Source of the DNA: Paraburkholderia phosphatilytica
Lineage (GTDB): Bacteria > Pseudomonadota > Gammaproteobacteria > Burkholderiales > Burkholderiaceae
Direction of reading: 5' to 3'
Length of the DNA: 64,000 nucleotides
Assembly: GCF_003443895.1 (NCBI RefSeq)
Contig: NZ_QQOA01000006.1
Location: 124,001-188,000, forward strand
Position numbers and translations under genes: made by a program. This document shows, in pieces, positions 1-9,216 of this stretch (position 1 is the first letter of the stretch; every line of letters starts with the position of its first letter). Under the pieces are notes generated by a model, which did not search any database, was not told the origin of the DNA, and saw nothing but the letters and a program-made list of their open reading frames with translations.

Positions 1-141
1 ATTCGGCCGGGTACCGCCCGCGGCGACGCATGGGTATGCATGGGGCGAAAGTCACGTGGGTGGTGCGTCTCGCGGCGCCCGGGCGCGTGTAATTTTCCAC
101 GCCGGCCGCCGTTTTTACATAGTGAGCTGACCTGCGGACGA

Positions 142-495
142 TCAGTGCCGAAGCGGAGCGAGCAGGCGGATCAGTTCGAGCAGCCGCGCCGCGGCGAACG
201 GTTTGCGCAGGAACCCGCTGATCGGCACACTTGGCGCGGACGCGACCGCGGACGTCAACACCACCGGCACGTCGGACAACAGCGGGCTCGCCTTCAGCGC
301 GAGGCACAGCGCCTCGCCGTCCATCACGGGCATCATGCAGTCGGTCACGACCACGTCCGGCCGTTCGTGCTGCGCGATATCCATCGCAGCCTGGCCGTTG
401 GGGGCTGTGCGGACCCGATGCCCAGCGCCGTTGACGAGCGTCTGAAGCGCCTGCAGCAGATTGACGTCGTCGTCGACGAGCAGCACTGTCGCCAT
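142..495 (-). CDS. single-domain response regulator (receiver only)
   Basis: A 117-residue stand-alone REC domain. The acidic pocket D8-D10, phospho-acceptor D52 in a TDCMMP context, a conserved Thr/Ser near residue 82 and the Lys of FLRKPF are all visible, so it should accept a phosphate from a histidine kinase. There is no output domain, so it acts by protein contact, as CheY-like or Spo0F-like proteins do. The ATG at 493-495 is chosen because AAAGGAGG lies just upstream; a longer frame beginning further out would waste this ribosome site. It is divergent from the diguanylate cyclase gene, and a hybrid histidine kinase lies 2 kb away, which is a plausible but unproven partner. Confidence 0.88.
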   Translation of the reverse strand: MATVLLVDDDVNLLQALQTLVNGAGHRVRTAPNGQAAMDIAQHERPDVVVTDCMMPVMDGEALCLALKASPLLSDVPVVLTSAVASAPSVPISGFLRKPFAAARLLELIRLLAPLRH

Positions 496-814
496 GCTTC
501 CAAATCCTCCTTTGCCGGTCGGATGGAGCAATGACCGTTCCAGCGCGCGTTGCCGCGCCAGCCGGTGCTCCCGGCGCGCCCGGCAGGATTCGCATTTTGC
601 AAATTGGCGCGCGATCGTCCAATACTGGAGAAGGGCGCGGCTGCGCGCGTTGCGGAACGCATTCCGCGGAGATCAGGGCAGTCCGGAATGGCTGAGGGCA
701 TGGCCATGCGGTAGCGTTTTGATATCGGGCGCTGTGGGGCGCCTCGCGACGCGCGGTGTGTCGACACCGCGGTTGCGGATCCGATCGGGCGAAACACGAG
801 GGAGACAAACGCGC

Positions 815-2389
815 GTGGGATACCAGGTTCTTCCGCTGCGCTGGCGCTGGCGGAAAAGTCTGCGTCAAAGTGCCGCGGCGATGTCGCGAGCGGTGGGCAA
901 TCGCCCGTTCGCGACCGGACTCGCCGGCACGCTGATCGCGGCCGCAATGGCGGTGTTGACCTTCGCGACGTTGCTCTCGGGCCGTTACGATGCGCTCGAG
1001 CATGCGCGCGAGACGTCGGAGAGCCTCGTGTCGATTATTTCGAGCGACCTCGAACGCACGGTCGAGACGTCCGATCTTTCGTTGCAGTCGATCGTCGAGG
1101 GCGCGGAACGCAGCGACATCTGGCAGTTGCCGGTGGATGTCAGGCAAAGCGTGATGTTCGATCGCGCGACGACCGCGGGCTATCTCGGCGGCGCGTATCT
1201 GATCGACGCCGAAGGCAAGGTGCTCGCGGTGCAGGATGGCAAGCTCAATCCGAACGTTCGGTTGAACGATCGCGACTACTTCACGGAGCAGGCGCGCAAC
1301 CCGTCGCTCGGGCTCTTCATTTCGCATCCGTACCGCTCGCGTCTGCGCGCGAACGACTGGTCGATCGGCCTCTCGCGCCGGATCAATCGCGCGGACGGAT
1401 CGTTCGGCGGCATCGCGCTGCTGGCGATCCGCATCGACTATCTGCAGCGGCTCGTCGATCGCGTCAATGCCGGGCGCGTGGGCTCGGTGTTCGTGGTGCT
1501 CGACGACGGCACCCTGCTCGCGCGCAAGCCGTTTTCGCAGACAGACACTGGTGCGAATATCGCGGCGTCGCCAACCTTCCATCAGATGACGTCGCAGCAG
1601 TCGGGCTCGTACGTGGCCCAGTCGTCGCGCGATGGCGTGTCGCGGATCTTCACGTTCGCGCGCGTTCCCGGCACGCCGCTGATCGTCGCGGTGGCACCCG
1701 CGTACGACGACGTGCTGCAGCCTTGGCGCCGTCGCAGCCTGTTCGTCGGCGCGCTGACGCTCGGCTTCGGCGCGGCGCTCGTGCTGGTGTCGTGGTGTCT
1801 CGCGTTCGCGCTGCGCGGCAAGGTCGAAGCCGAGGCCGAGCTGACCCGTCTCGCCGCCACGGATCCGCTCACGGGCCTCGGCAACCGCCGGGTGCTCGAC
1901 CGGCGGCTCGACGAGGAGTGGCGGCGCGCACGCCGGCTCGGTACGGCGCTCTCTGTGCTGTTCATCGATATCGATCACTTCAAGCTCTTCAACGACACCT
2001 ATGGGCACGCGGCCGGCGACGAAGTGCTCGCGGTGGTGGCCGAGTGCATTGCGTCGACGGTGCGACGGCCTGTCGACACCGTCGTGCGCTACGGCGGCGA
2101 AGAGTTCGCGGTGGTGCTGCCCGACACGCCCGGCCCGGGCGCGGCGAAAGTAGCCGAGAAGATCCGCGCGACGGTCGAAGCCGTGAAGCTCGTGCGGCAC
2201 AGTTCGACGCAGGACGAGCGCGTCACCGTAAGCGTGGGCTGCGCGACCTGCCTGCCGGCGGACGGGATGACGGCGCTCGCGCTGCTCGCCGCCGCCGACG
2301 AACGGCTGTACGCAGCGAAGGCGGCGGGACGCAACCGCATCAGAAGCGTCGTGGAGGGCGTCGCCACGCGAGGCACGCTGTATTCATGA
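815..2389 (+). CDS. membrane diguanylate cyclase with periplasmic Cache sensor
   Basis: About 524 residues. A first membrane segment (about 34-55) is followed by a periplasmic double-Cache-like region with typical DRDYF and SRRI motifs, a second membrane segment (about 310-335) and a C-terminal GGDEF domain. The active-site motif is GGEEF near residue 427, and RPVD lies exactly five residues upstream, the canonical inhibitory I-site. It should make c-di-GMP from two GTP in response to an external ligand. The GTG start at 815 has AGGGAG about ten bases upstream; an ATG at 881 is the alternative and would still include the first membrane segment. The ligand cannot be told from sequence. Confidence 0.9.
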   Translation: MGYQVLPLRWRWRKSLRQSAAAMSRAVGNRPFATGLAGTLIAAAMAVLTFATLLSGRYDALEHARETSESLVSIISSDLERTVETSDLSLQSIVEGAERSDIWQLPVDVRQSVMFDRATTAGYLGGAYLIDAEGKVLAVQDGKLNPNVRLNDRDYFTEQARNPSLGLFISHPYRSRLRANDWSIGLSRRINRADGSFGGIALLAIRIDYLQRLVDRVNAGRVGSVFVVLDDGTLLARKPFSQTDTGANIAASPTFHQMTSQQSGSYVAQSSRDGVSRIFTFARVPGTPLIVAVAPAYDDVLQPWRRRSLFVGALTLGFGAALVLVSWCLAFALRGKVEAEAELTRLAATDPLTGLGNRRVLDRRLDEEWRRARRLGTALSVLFIDIDHFKLFNDTYGHAAGDEVLAVVAECIASTVRRPVDTVVRYGGEEFAVVLPDTPGPGAAKVAEKIRATVEAVKLVRHSSTQDERVTVSVGCATCLPADGMTALALLAAADERLYAAKAAGRNRIRSVVEGVATRGTLYS

Positions 2390-2542
2390 ATTGCATGATG
2401 CGTTCGTGACGCGCGGCAGGTTCGCCCACGGCACGTTGCGCGGTGCATTTTTCGCGCGCAGGCGGTGGCGGTATGACGTATGCTTCCCGCGCGAGGGGGG
2501 CTCCGCGGCGCGTGGCGTCGCTGGCGGATGTCCACTGGACGC

Positions 2543-4825
2543 ATGCAGAGGAACGGAAGAACAGAGGACCGTCAATTGCCAATCGATGCACTGAGCGAAT
2601 CGAGCGAACCTGCGATACCGTCGCGCAATTTTGCCGCGACGCGCCGCATCCTCGCGACCGTGCTGGTTGCATCGGTCGTTCTTCCGCTCGTGTGTTTCGC
2701 AGGCTATGCATACTTCGACTACCAGCATCGCATGGCCGTCGCCAACGACGATCTCGCGCGCCTCGCGCTCGTCGGCCAGGAACATTCGCTGAAGGTGCTC
2801 GATCTCAATACCGCGATCGCGGCGCGTGTTACAGACTGGCTCGGCGGGAGCAACGACGACGACATCGCGCGTCAGGAAAAGCAGATCCATACGCGTCTGT
2901 CCGACATGAGCGACGACTACCCGCAGGTCGCGTCGATGTCGCTCTACGGGCGCAGCGGCAAGCTGCTCGCGAGCAGCGCGGTGTCGCCTCCGCCGGTGGA
3001 GTCGATCGCGGATCGCGACGATTTCGCGGCCGCGCGAACGATGCGTCCGCATCCTTATTTCTCGCTGCCGCCGCCCGGACGCGTGAACCGCGAAAGCGTC
3101 GTCACGACGACGATCGGACGCAGCGATGCAAACGGCGCATTCCTCGGCGAAATCGCGATCGCCGTGCGGCGTCAGTACTTCATCGATTTCTACCAGCAGC
3201 TCGTCGGCAACGACGTCGGTTTTTCGATCGGGCTCTATCGTCGCGACGACGGCGCGTCGCTCGTGCGCGTCGCGAACGACGGCCTCACGGCCAGCCCGTC
3301 CGCGAGCCCGTCGGCGAGCGCCGCATTCGTCGAGGCGCTGCACGAGAACGTGCTGTTCGGCAGTCTGAACACGCGCACGGCGGGCGGCGCGTCGGGCGTG
3401 CTGGTCAACTTCCGGCGCGTCGGCGACTACCCGGTGTACGTCGCGACGACGTTCGACAACGCGCTCCTGATGCGCGAATGGCTGATCCATCTGCTTGGCG
3501 TCGCCGCAGTGATGGCGCTGCCGTGCGCGGCGGTGTGGGCACTCGTGCTGTTCTCGTTCCTGCAGCTGCGCACCGAAGAGCTCGCGTGGAAACGCTGGCA
3601 GACCGAGGTCGCGATGCGCGTGTCGGCGGAATCGGCCAATCGCGAGTTCATGCGGATGGGTGCGATGGGCAATCTCGTCGCGAACGTCGCGCATGCGTTC
3701 AACAATCTGCTCGCGGTGGTGTCGACCAACATGTCGCTCGCGCGCGAGAAGGCGTTTCGCGACGTCGAATCCGAAGTGCTGGCGGTCGAAGGCGCGACCA
3801 TCGATGCGCAGACGCTCGCGCAGCGCTTGATGAGCGTCGCGCGCAAGCAGGTGCTGCGGCCGCGTGTGCTGAACCTCGAGCAGTGGCTCGAAGACGAGCG
3901 CAACGTGATCGAGACCGCGCTGGGTGAACGCGCATCGCTCGTTGTGCAGGTCGAAGGCTGCTGGGCGGTGCGGGTCGATCCGCGCGAGCTGCAGTTCGCG
4001 ATCGTCAATGTCGCGGTGAATGCGCGCGACGCGATGCCCAACGGCGGTCGCTTCATGATCCGCTGCAAGAACGTGCGCTTGCCTGGCGGCACGCCACCGG
4101 TGCAGAGCGGCGAATACGTGCTGATCTCGCTGTCCGACAACGGCGTGGGCATGACCGAAGCCGTGGAGCGGCGCGCGTTCGAGCCGTTCTTCACGACGCG
4201 TGTCGGCGTGGCGGGCACCGGGCTCGGACTGACCCAGGTGCTCGCGATGTGCGAACAGGCGGGCGGTACCGCGCGCCTGAGCAGCGCGCAGGGCAAGGGC
4301 ACCACGGTGCGACTCTATCTGCCGCGCTACGCGGGCCCACAGGCGCCTGCCGAAGGCGACGGCGAACGTGTCGGTGCGGATTTCGCGGCGGGCGCCGACG
4401 ACGCGGCGGGCGGCGCCGTCGCCTCCACCGCCGAGGAAGGCGAGGCGAAGGCGCCGGCGGTACTGCTCGTGGAAGACGACCGTCACGTCGCCGCTGGCGT
4501 GACGGCGGTGATCGAGCTGTTCGGCTGCCGCGTCACGCACGACGTCAATGCCGACGATGCGCTGCGACGCCTGTCGGGCGGCGAACGCTTCGACGTCGTG
4601 ATTTCCGATGTGCAGATGCCGGGCGTGCACGACGGGCTCGACCTCGCGGAAGAGGTGCAGCGCCGCTGGCCTGGCTCGCGGCTCGCGCTGATGACCGGCT
4701 ATGCGAGCGAAATAGGCCGCGCGAAGGGCATTGGCGTGCCCGTGTTCGTGAAGCCGTTCAATCTCGAGGAACTGCGCGGCTTCATCTTCGGCGCGCCGGG
4801 CAAGCTGGGCTTTGCGGGCCGCTAG
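2543..4825 (+). CDS. hybrid sensor histidine kinase with C-terminal receiver
   Basis: About 760 residues. Order: membrane segment near 37-58, periplasmic Cache-like sensor, second membrane segment near 315-340, dimerisation helix with the phospho-accepting His near 384 in an AHAFNNLL context, HATPase with an N box (NARDAMPNGG), G1 box (DNGVGM), FEPFFTT and GTGLGL, then a receiver domain with the Asp near 689 in SDVQMPG and the Lys of VKPFN. All catalytic residues seem present. The start is uncertain: ATG at 2543 is used here, but a TTG at 2576 has the better ribosome site (GAGGA, about 8 bases upstream). It follows the diguanylate cyclase by 150 bases and may form a small sensing group with it. 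Confidence 0.88.
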   Translation: MQRNGRTEDRQLPIDALSESSEPAIPSRNFAATRRILATVLVASVVLPLVCFAGYAYFDYQHRMAVANDDLARLALVGQEHSLKVLDLNTAIAARVTDWLGGSNDDDIARQEKQIHTRLSDMSDDYPQVASMSLYGRSGKLLASSAVSPPPVESIADRDDFAAARTMRPHPYFSLPPPGRVNRESVVTTTIGRSDANGAFLGEIAIAVRRQYFIDFYQQLVGNDVGFSIGLYRRDDGASLVRVANDGLTASPSASPSASAAFVEALHENVLFGSLNTRTAGGASGVLVNFRRVGDYPVYVATTFDNALLMREWLIHLLGVAAVMALPCAAVWALVLFSFLQLRTEELAWKRWQTEVAMRVSAESANREFMRMGAMGNLVANVAHAFNNLLAVVSTNMSLAREKAFRDVESEVLAVEGATIDAQTLAQRLMSVARKQVLRPRVLNLEQWLEDERNVIETALGERASLVVQVEGCWAVRVDPRELQFAIVNVAVNARDAMPNGGRFMIRCKNVRLPGGTPPVQSGEYVLISLSDNGVGMTEAVERRAFEPFFTTRVGVAGTGLGLTQVLAMCEQAGGTARLSSAQGKGTTVRLYLPRYAGPQAPAEGDGERVGADFAAGADDAAGGAVASTAEEGEAKAPAVLLVEDDRHVAAGVTAVIELFGCRVTHDVNADDALRRLSGGERFDVVISDVQMPGVHDGLDLAEEVQRRWPGSRLALMTGYASEIGRAKGIGVPVFVKPFNLEELRGFIFGAPGKLGFAGR

Positions 4826-4864
4826 CCGGCAGACGCTCGGACGATTCTCCGGTCCGCTCGGATC

Positions 4865-4903
4865 ACTGCGGGAATTTTCTCGCAGTAACATGAGTTTTTC
4901 TCA
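4865..4903 (+). terminator. possible terminator hairpins after the hybrid kinase gene
   Basis: ACTGCG at 4865-4870 pairs with CGCAGT at 4881-4886, and a second small stem TGAG/CTCA encloses five T at 4891-4903. Neither is a classical strong stem with a trailing T-run, so this is only a weak candidate lying 40 bases past the kinase stop codon. Confidence 0.3.
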
Positions 4904-5033
4904 GTTTACTCGATCGAAATAGTCGCTTGCGAGCCTTGGGACGGGCGAGAAGAATCGTGGTCATGCGCTGACGGCATGTTTGTCATAGCCGCCGGCCATG
5001 CGATCCGACGAACGCCTCACCAGGACCCGACCC

Positions 5034-6458
5034 ATGCGCATCGACCGCAATTTCGTGAACGGACGCTTCATCGCGCCCGCCTCCGACGACCGCATCTCCG
5101 TTCGCAACCCCGCTACCGGCGCGATCGTCGCCGAGGTCGCGGCTGCTTCGGACGCGCAGGCCATCGAAGCGGTCGAGGCCGCCACCATTGCGCAGAAGGC
5201 GTGGCGCAAGCTGCCGTCGGCGGAACGCGCGGCACACCTGCACAAGCTCGCGGCTGCGTTGACCGACTGCGCGCCGGCCATCGGCGCCGCACTGGCGCTC
5301 GAATCGGGCAAGAGCGTGGCCGACGCGACGAACGAAGCCGTCTACGCCGGCCAGATCGCGCGCTATCACGCCGAGTGGGCGCGCCGCATCGAAGGCGAGG
5401 TGATTCCGAGCGACACGCCCGACGAGAACCTCGTGCTGCATCGCGAGCCGATCGGCGTCGTCGCGTGCCTGATTCCGTTCAACTACCCCGTCTACACGCT
5501 GATGCGCAAGGTGGCGCCCGCGCTCATCGCCGGCAACACGGTCGTCGTGCGGCCGAGCAACAACACGCCGACCTCCGCGTTCGAAATCGCGAAGGCGGTG
5601 GAGCGCGCGGGTCTGCCGGCGGGCGTCGTCAACATCCTCGCGATGCAGCACGCCACGGCGGAAGTGCTGTGCACGCACCCGGCAGTCGGCATGATCACGC
5701 TGACCGGCAGTGTCAACGCCGGCCGCAAGGTGCTCGACTACTGCAAGACCAACATCGCGAAGCCTTCGCTGGAGCTGGGCGGCAAGACGCCGGCCATCAT
5801 CGAGCCGGATGCGGACCTCGAGAAGGCGGCGCGCGAACTCGTCGCATCGAAGACCACGCACTGCGGCCAGCTCTGCACGGCGATCGAGCGCGTCTATGTG
5901 CATGACAGCGTGCACGACCGCTTCGTCGCGCTACTGCGTGAGCACATGTCGAACGTGAAGTCCGGCGACCGCGTGACGAACCCGGCGCACATGGGACCGC
6001 TCGTGAACAGTGCGGCGCGCGCGTCGATCCATGCGATGGTCGAGCGGGCGGTCGCGCAAGGCGCGACGCTCGAAACCGGCGGCGCGATTCCCGCGGGCGA
6101 CGGCTTCTTCTATCCGGCCACGCTGCTGTCGAACTGCCGTCAGGACATGGAGATCGTCCAGGAAGAGACCTTCGGTCCGGTGCTCCCGGTGGTCCGCTAC
6201 CACACGCTCGACGAAGCGCTCGCGATGGCGAACGATCACCAGTTCGGCCTTTCGTCGGTGCTCTATACAGAAAACTACCGTGCCGCGATGAAGATCGCGA
6301 ACGGCATCGAAGCGGGCGAGCTCTACGTGAACCGTACGCCGGCCGACCCGTATCAAGGCTTTCACGCGGGCTGGAAACGCTCCGGCCTCGGCGGCGACGA
6401 CGGCAAGCACGGCATGCTCGAATTCACGCAGACGCGCCTCGTCGTCATGAAGTACTGA
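5034..6458 (+). CDS. NAD(P)-dependent aldehyde dehydrogenase
   Basis: A 474-residue member of the aldehyde dehydrogenase superfamily, of usual length. Catalytic Cys281 lies in GQLCTA and the general base Glu247 in LELGGKTP; the IPFNYP segment of the cofactor fold and the late EETFGPV motif are present. It oxidises an aldehyde to the carboxylate in the cytoplasm. The ATG at 5034 is preceded by AGGAC; a longer start at 4998 lacks a ribosome site. It heads a same-strand group with a transporter, an enolase-superfamily dehydratase and a GMC oxidoreductase, so the substrate is probably an aldehyde formed from a polyol or sugar acid (inference). It resembles the lactaldehyde/glycolaldehyde-type branch, but I would not name the substrate. 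Confidence 0.9.
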   Translation: MRIDRNFVNGRFIAPASDDRISVRNPATGAIVAEVAAASDAQAIEAVEAATIAQKAWRKLPSAERAAHLHKLAAALTDCAPAIGAALALESGKSVADATNEAVYAGQIARYHAEWARRIEGEVIPSDTPDENLVLHREPIGVVACLIPFNYPVYTLMRKVAPALIAGNTVVVRPSNNTPTSAFEIAKAVERAGLPAGVVNILAMQHATAEVLCTHPAVGMITLTGSVNAGRKVLDYCKTNIAKPSLELGGKTPAIIEPDADLEKAARELVASKTTHCGQLCTAIERVYVHDSVHDRFVALLREHMSNVKSGDRVTNPAHMGPLVNSAARASIHAMVERAVAQGATLETGGAIPAGDGFFYPATLLSNCRQDMEIVQEETFGPVLPVVRYHTLDEALAMANDHQFGLSSVLYTENYRAAMKIANGIEAGELYVNRTPADPYQGFHAGWKRSGLGGDDGKHGMLEFTQTRLVVMKY

Positions 6459-6464
6459 GTCGTC

Positions 6465-6499
6465 CGGCGTACCGCGTCGGATGGCGCGGTACGCCGTTT
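6465..6499 (+). terminator. strong hairpin between aldehyde dehydrogenase and MFS genes
   Basis: CGGCGTACCGCG (6465-6476) pairs perfectly over 12 bases with 6485-6496 across an 8-base loop and is followed by only three T. It begins a few bases after the stop codon, so it is either an intrinsic terminator or an mRNA-stabilising or attenuating hairpin inside the operon. Confidence 0.6.
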
Positions 6500-6591
6500 C
6501 CCCAGGCGGCGCCCAAGAATGCACCGCCATCCAATCCATCGATGGATCAGGACTACCGATCAAATCGGCGCGGTCCAAACAGGAGCGAGAC

Positions 6592-7938
6592 ATGTCATCT
6601 ACCCATCCCGCCTCGGGCCGCGAGGCCGTTTCGACGCGGCCTGACGGTGCGACCCGCGAGACCCACGAGACCGGCGCGACCCGGCACGCCGGCACGCAGC
6701 GCTACGTGCAGCTTGCGCTGCTGGTGATCGCCGCGGGCGCGATCTACCCGATTCTCTATCTGCGGCAGGTCTATCAGCCGACGATGCTGGAGTTCTTCCA
6801 CATCACCGAGAGCCAGCTCGGCTATCTCTACTCGATGCTCGGCACGATCTTCCTCATCAGCTATCTGCCGAGCGGCTGGCTCGCGGATCGCATCGCGCCG
6901 CGCCTGCTGATCTGCTTCTCGCTCGTCGCGACGGGTGCGCTCGGTCTGCTGTACGCGAGCGCGCCGCCGTTTCCGGTCTTGATGATGGTGTTCGGCGGCT
7001 GGGGGCTGACCACCGGCCTCACGTTCTGGGCCGCGGTGATCAAGCGCGTGAACCTGCTGGCGGGCGCGGACGAACAGGGGCGCTTCTTCGGCGTGCTCGA
7101 CGGCGGCCGCGGTCTCGTCGAAGCGATGCTCGCGACGATCGCGATCTCGCTGTTCGCGTGGCTGACGCAGTCGAAGTCGCTGCCGGTTGCGACGGGCTTT
7201 CGCTCGGTCGTGCATCTGTACGCATTCCTGTGCATCGCGCTTGGCGTGCTGCTCGCGTTCGTCAAAGATCCGGATGCCGAACGCGCCGAACAGCGTGCCA
7301 TGAGCCACGGCCGCCGCAACGTGCTGGCCGATCTGCTGACGCTCGCGAAGATTCCCGAGCTGTGGCTCGTCGCGGCGATCGTCTTCTGCGGCTATCAGGT
7401 GTTCTGGGCCACCTACAGCTTTTCGGCCTATCTGCACGAAGGCGCGATCGGCCTCTCCGTCGTGATGGCCGGCACGATCACCACGCTCAAGCTGTGGATG
7501 CGGCCGATCGGCGGCATCGGCGGCGGCTTCCTCGGCGACCGTCTGTCGAAGATCAGCGTGCTCGTGATCGCGCTCTTTCTCGCGGCGCTGTCGCTCGTCG
7601 GTCTGATCGCCGCGCCATCGATCGACAACCACCTGCTGCTGGTGTTCCTCGTGCTCTTTATCGGCGTGCTGACCTACGCGATTCGCGGTCTGTACTGGTC
7701 GCTGCTCGATCGCTGCAACGTGCCGGCGCCGGTCACGGGTCTCGCGATCGGCCTGATTTCCGTGCTCGGCTATTCGCCCGACGTGTTCCTGCCGCTGATC
7801 AACGGCTGGCTGACCACGAACTATCCGGGCGTGGCCGGCTATCAGATGTATTTCGGTTATGTGGCCGCGGTGTCGGCCGTCGGCGGCGTCGCGGGGCTCG
7901 TGCTCAGAAGCCGCTTCAACAGGGAAGTCCGCTCATGA
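6592..7938 (+). CDS. MFS transporter
   Basis: A 448-residue major facilitator protein with about 12 hydrophobic segments, after a polar N-terminal tail of about 37 residues. A GWLADRIAPR stretch after the second and third helices matches the MFS loop motif (G-x-L-a-D-r-x-G-x-r), and a related GDRLSK lies in the second half. The ATG at 6592 has AGGAG five bases upstream. Its stop codon overlaps the start of the following enolase-superfamily gene (ATGA), so the two are translationally coupled, which suggests that it imports that enzyme's substrate. It lies in the inner membrane; the solute is not identifiable from sequence. Confidence 0.9.
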   Translation: MSSTHPASGREAVSTRPDGATRETHETGATRHAGTQRYVQLALLVIAAGAIYPILYLRQVYQPTMLEFFHITESQLGYLYSMLGTIFLISYLPSGWLADRIAPRLLICFSLVATGALGLLYASAPPFPVLMMVFGGWGLTTGLTFWAAVIKRVNLLAGADEQGRFFGVLDGGRGLVEAMLATIAISLFAWLTQSKSLPVATGFRSVVHLYAFLCIALGVLLAFVKDPDAERAEQRAMSHGRRNVLADLLTLAKIPELWLVAAIVFCGYQVFWATYSFSAYLHEGAIGLSVVMAGTITTLKLWMRPIGGIGGGFLGDRLSKISVLVIALFLAALSLVGLIAAPSIDNHLLLVFLVLFIGVLTYAIRGLYWSLLDRCNVPAPVTGLAIGLISVLGYSPDVFLPLINGWLTTNYPGVAGYQMYFGYVAAVSAVGGVAGLVLRSRFNREVRS

Positions 7939-9152
7939 AAGTCGTCTCGCTGGAAACGTATGTCGTTGCCGTGCCGCCGCCGCATGTCGGCGGCATGTAC
8001 TGGATCTTCGTGAAGCTCACGACGGATTGCGGAATCGAAGGCGTCGGCGAGATCTATTCCGCGACGTTCCACCCGAACGCGATGACGCATGTGATCGACG
8101 ACGTGTTTGCGCGCTACCTGCAGGACCGCGATCCGCATCATGTCGAACGGCTGTGGCGCGAAGCGTATTCGAGCGGCTTCACGCAGCGTCCCGACCTGAC
8201 GATGATGGGCGTCGTCAGCGGCCTCGAAATGGCGTGCTGGGACATCGTCGGCAAGGCGGCGGGCAAGCCGGTGTACGAGCTGCTCGGCGGCCGCGTGCAC
8301 GAGCGGCTGCGCTCGTACACGTATCTGTATCCGAAGAACGCTCGCGGCGAGTACGACTACGACGACCCCGATCTCGCGGCGGAATGCGCGCTGCAGAACG
8401 TGAAGCGCGGCTTCACCGCGGTCAAGTTCGATCCCGCCGGTCCGTACACCGCGTACTCCGGGCATCAGCTGTCGCTCGACGTGATGGACCGCTGTGAGAC
8501 GTTCTGCCGGCGCATTCGCGAAGCGGTGGGCAGCAAGGCCGATCTGCTGTTCGGTACGCACGGGCAGATGGTGCCGTCGTCAGCGATCCGCCTCGCGAAG
8601 CGTCTCGAGAAATACGACCCGCTGTGGTTCGAGGAACCGGTGCCGCCCGGCCAGGAAGCCGCGATGGCCGAAGTGGCGCGTCACACCAGCATCCCGATTT
8701 CGGCAGGCGAGCGCCTCACGACGAAGTACGAGTTCCACCGTCTGCTCGACGCGCGCGCAGCGTCGATCATCCAGCTGAATGTGGGCCGCGTCGGCGGCCT
8801 GCTCGAAGCGAAGAAGGTGGCCGCGCTTGCCGAGGTGTACTACGCGCAGATCGCGCCGCATCTGTACAACGGGCCCGTCGGCGCGGCGGCCAGCATCCAG
8901 TTCGCCGCCTGCACGCCGAACTTCCTGATCCAGGAAAGCATCGGCACGTGGGACGGCTTTCACGCGGAAGTCGTGAAGACGCCGATCCGTTGGGAAGACG
9001 GCTACATCATCCCGTCGACGGAACCCGGCCTCGGTATCGAACTGAACATGGACGTCGTGAAGCGGCATACGCCATACACCGGCGAGCGCCTGCATCTGCA
9101 GATGGCGAGCACGCCGTTCGACGTGAAAGATCGCGCGCCTGCGAAGGGCTAA
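7935..9152 (+). CDS. enolase-superfamily (mandelate racemase type) sugar-acid dehydratase
   Basis: A 405-residue protein of the mandelate racemase/muconate lactonising enzyme group. Visible landmarks are the N-terminal capping domain, the VKFDP segment with Lys164 and Asp166, FGTHG (residues 206-210), FEEP with Glu233 and AGER with Glu259. These enzymes abstract a proton alpha to a carboxylate with Mg help; acid-sugar dehydratases such as galactonate or mannonate dehydratase are the closest style. The place where most members carry the first metal-binding Asp reads Gly207 here. It overlaps the MFS gene by four bases and precedes a GMC oxidoreductase. The exact substrate is unknown. Confidence 0.85.
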   Translation: MKVVSLETYVVAVPPPHVGGMYWIFVKLTTDCGIEGVGEIYSATFHPNAMTHVIDDVFARYLQDRDPHHVERLWREAYSSGFTQRPDLTMMGVVSGLEMACWDIVGKAAGKPVYELLGGRVHERLRSYTYLYPKNARGEYDYDDPDLAAECALQNVKRGFTAVKFDPAGPYTAYSGHQLSLDVMDRCETFCRRIREAVGSKADLLFGTHGQMVPSSAIRLAKRLEKYDPLWFEEPVPPGQEAAMAEVARHTSIPISAGERLTTKYEFHRLLDARAASIIQLNVGRVGGLLEAKKVAALAEVYYAQIAPHLYNGPVGAAASIQFAACTPNFLIQESIGTWDGFHAEVVKTPIRWEDGYIIPSTEPGLGIELNMDVVKRHTPYTGERLHLQMASTPFDVKDRAPAKG

Positions 9153-9216
9153 AGCCTGCAGACGCAAGCGTAGACACGAACGCGAACGCCAACCCACGAA
9201 GAAGCGAAGGCATCAC

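Noticed and set aside
2384..4891. Long minus-strand frame opposite the hybrid histidine kinase
   Set aside because: Arg/His-rich shadow sequence; the plus strand carries full kinase and receiver motifs.
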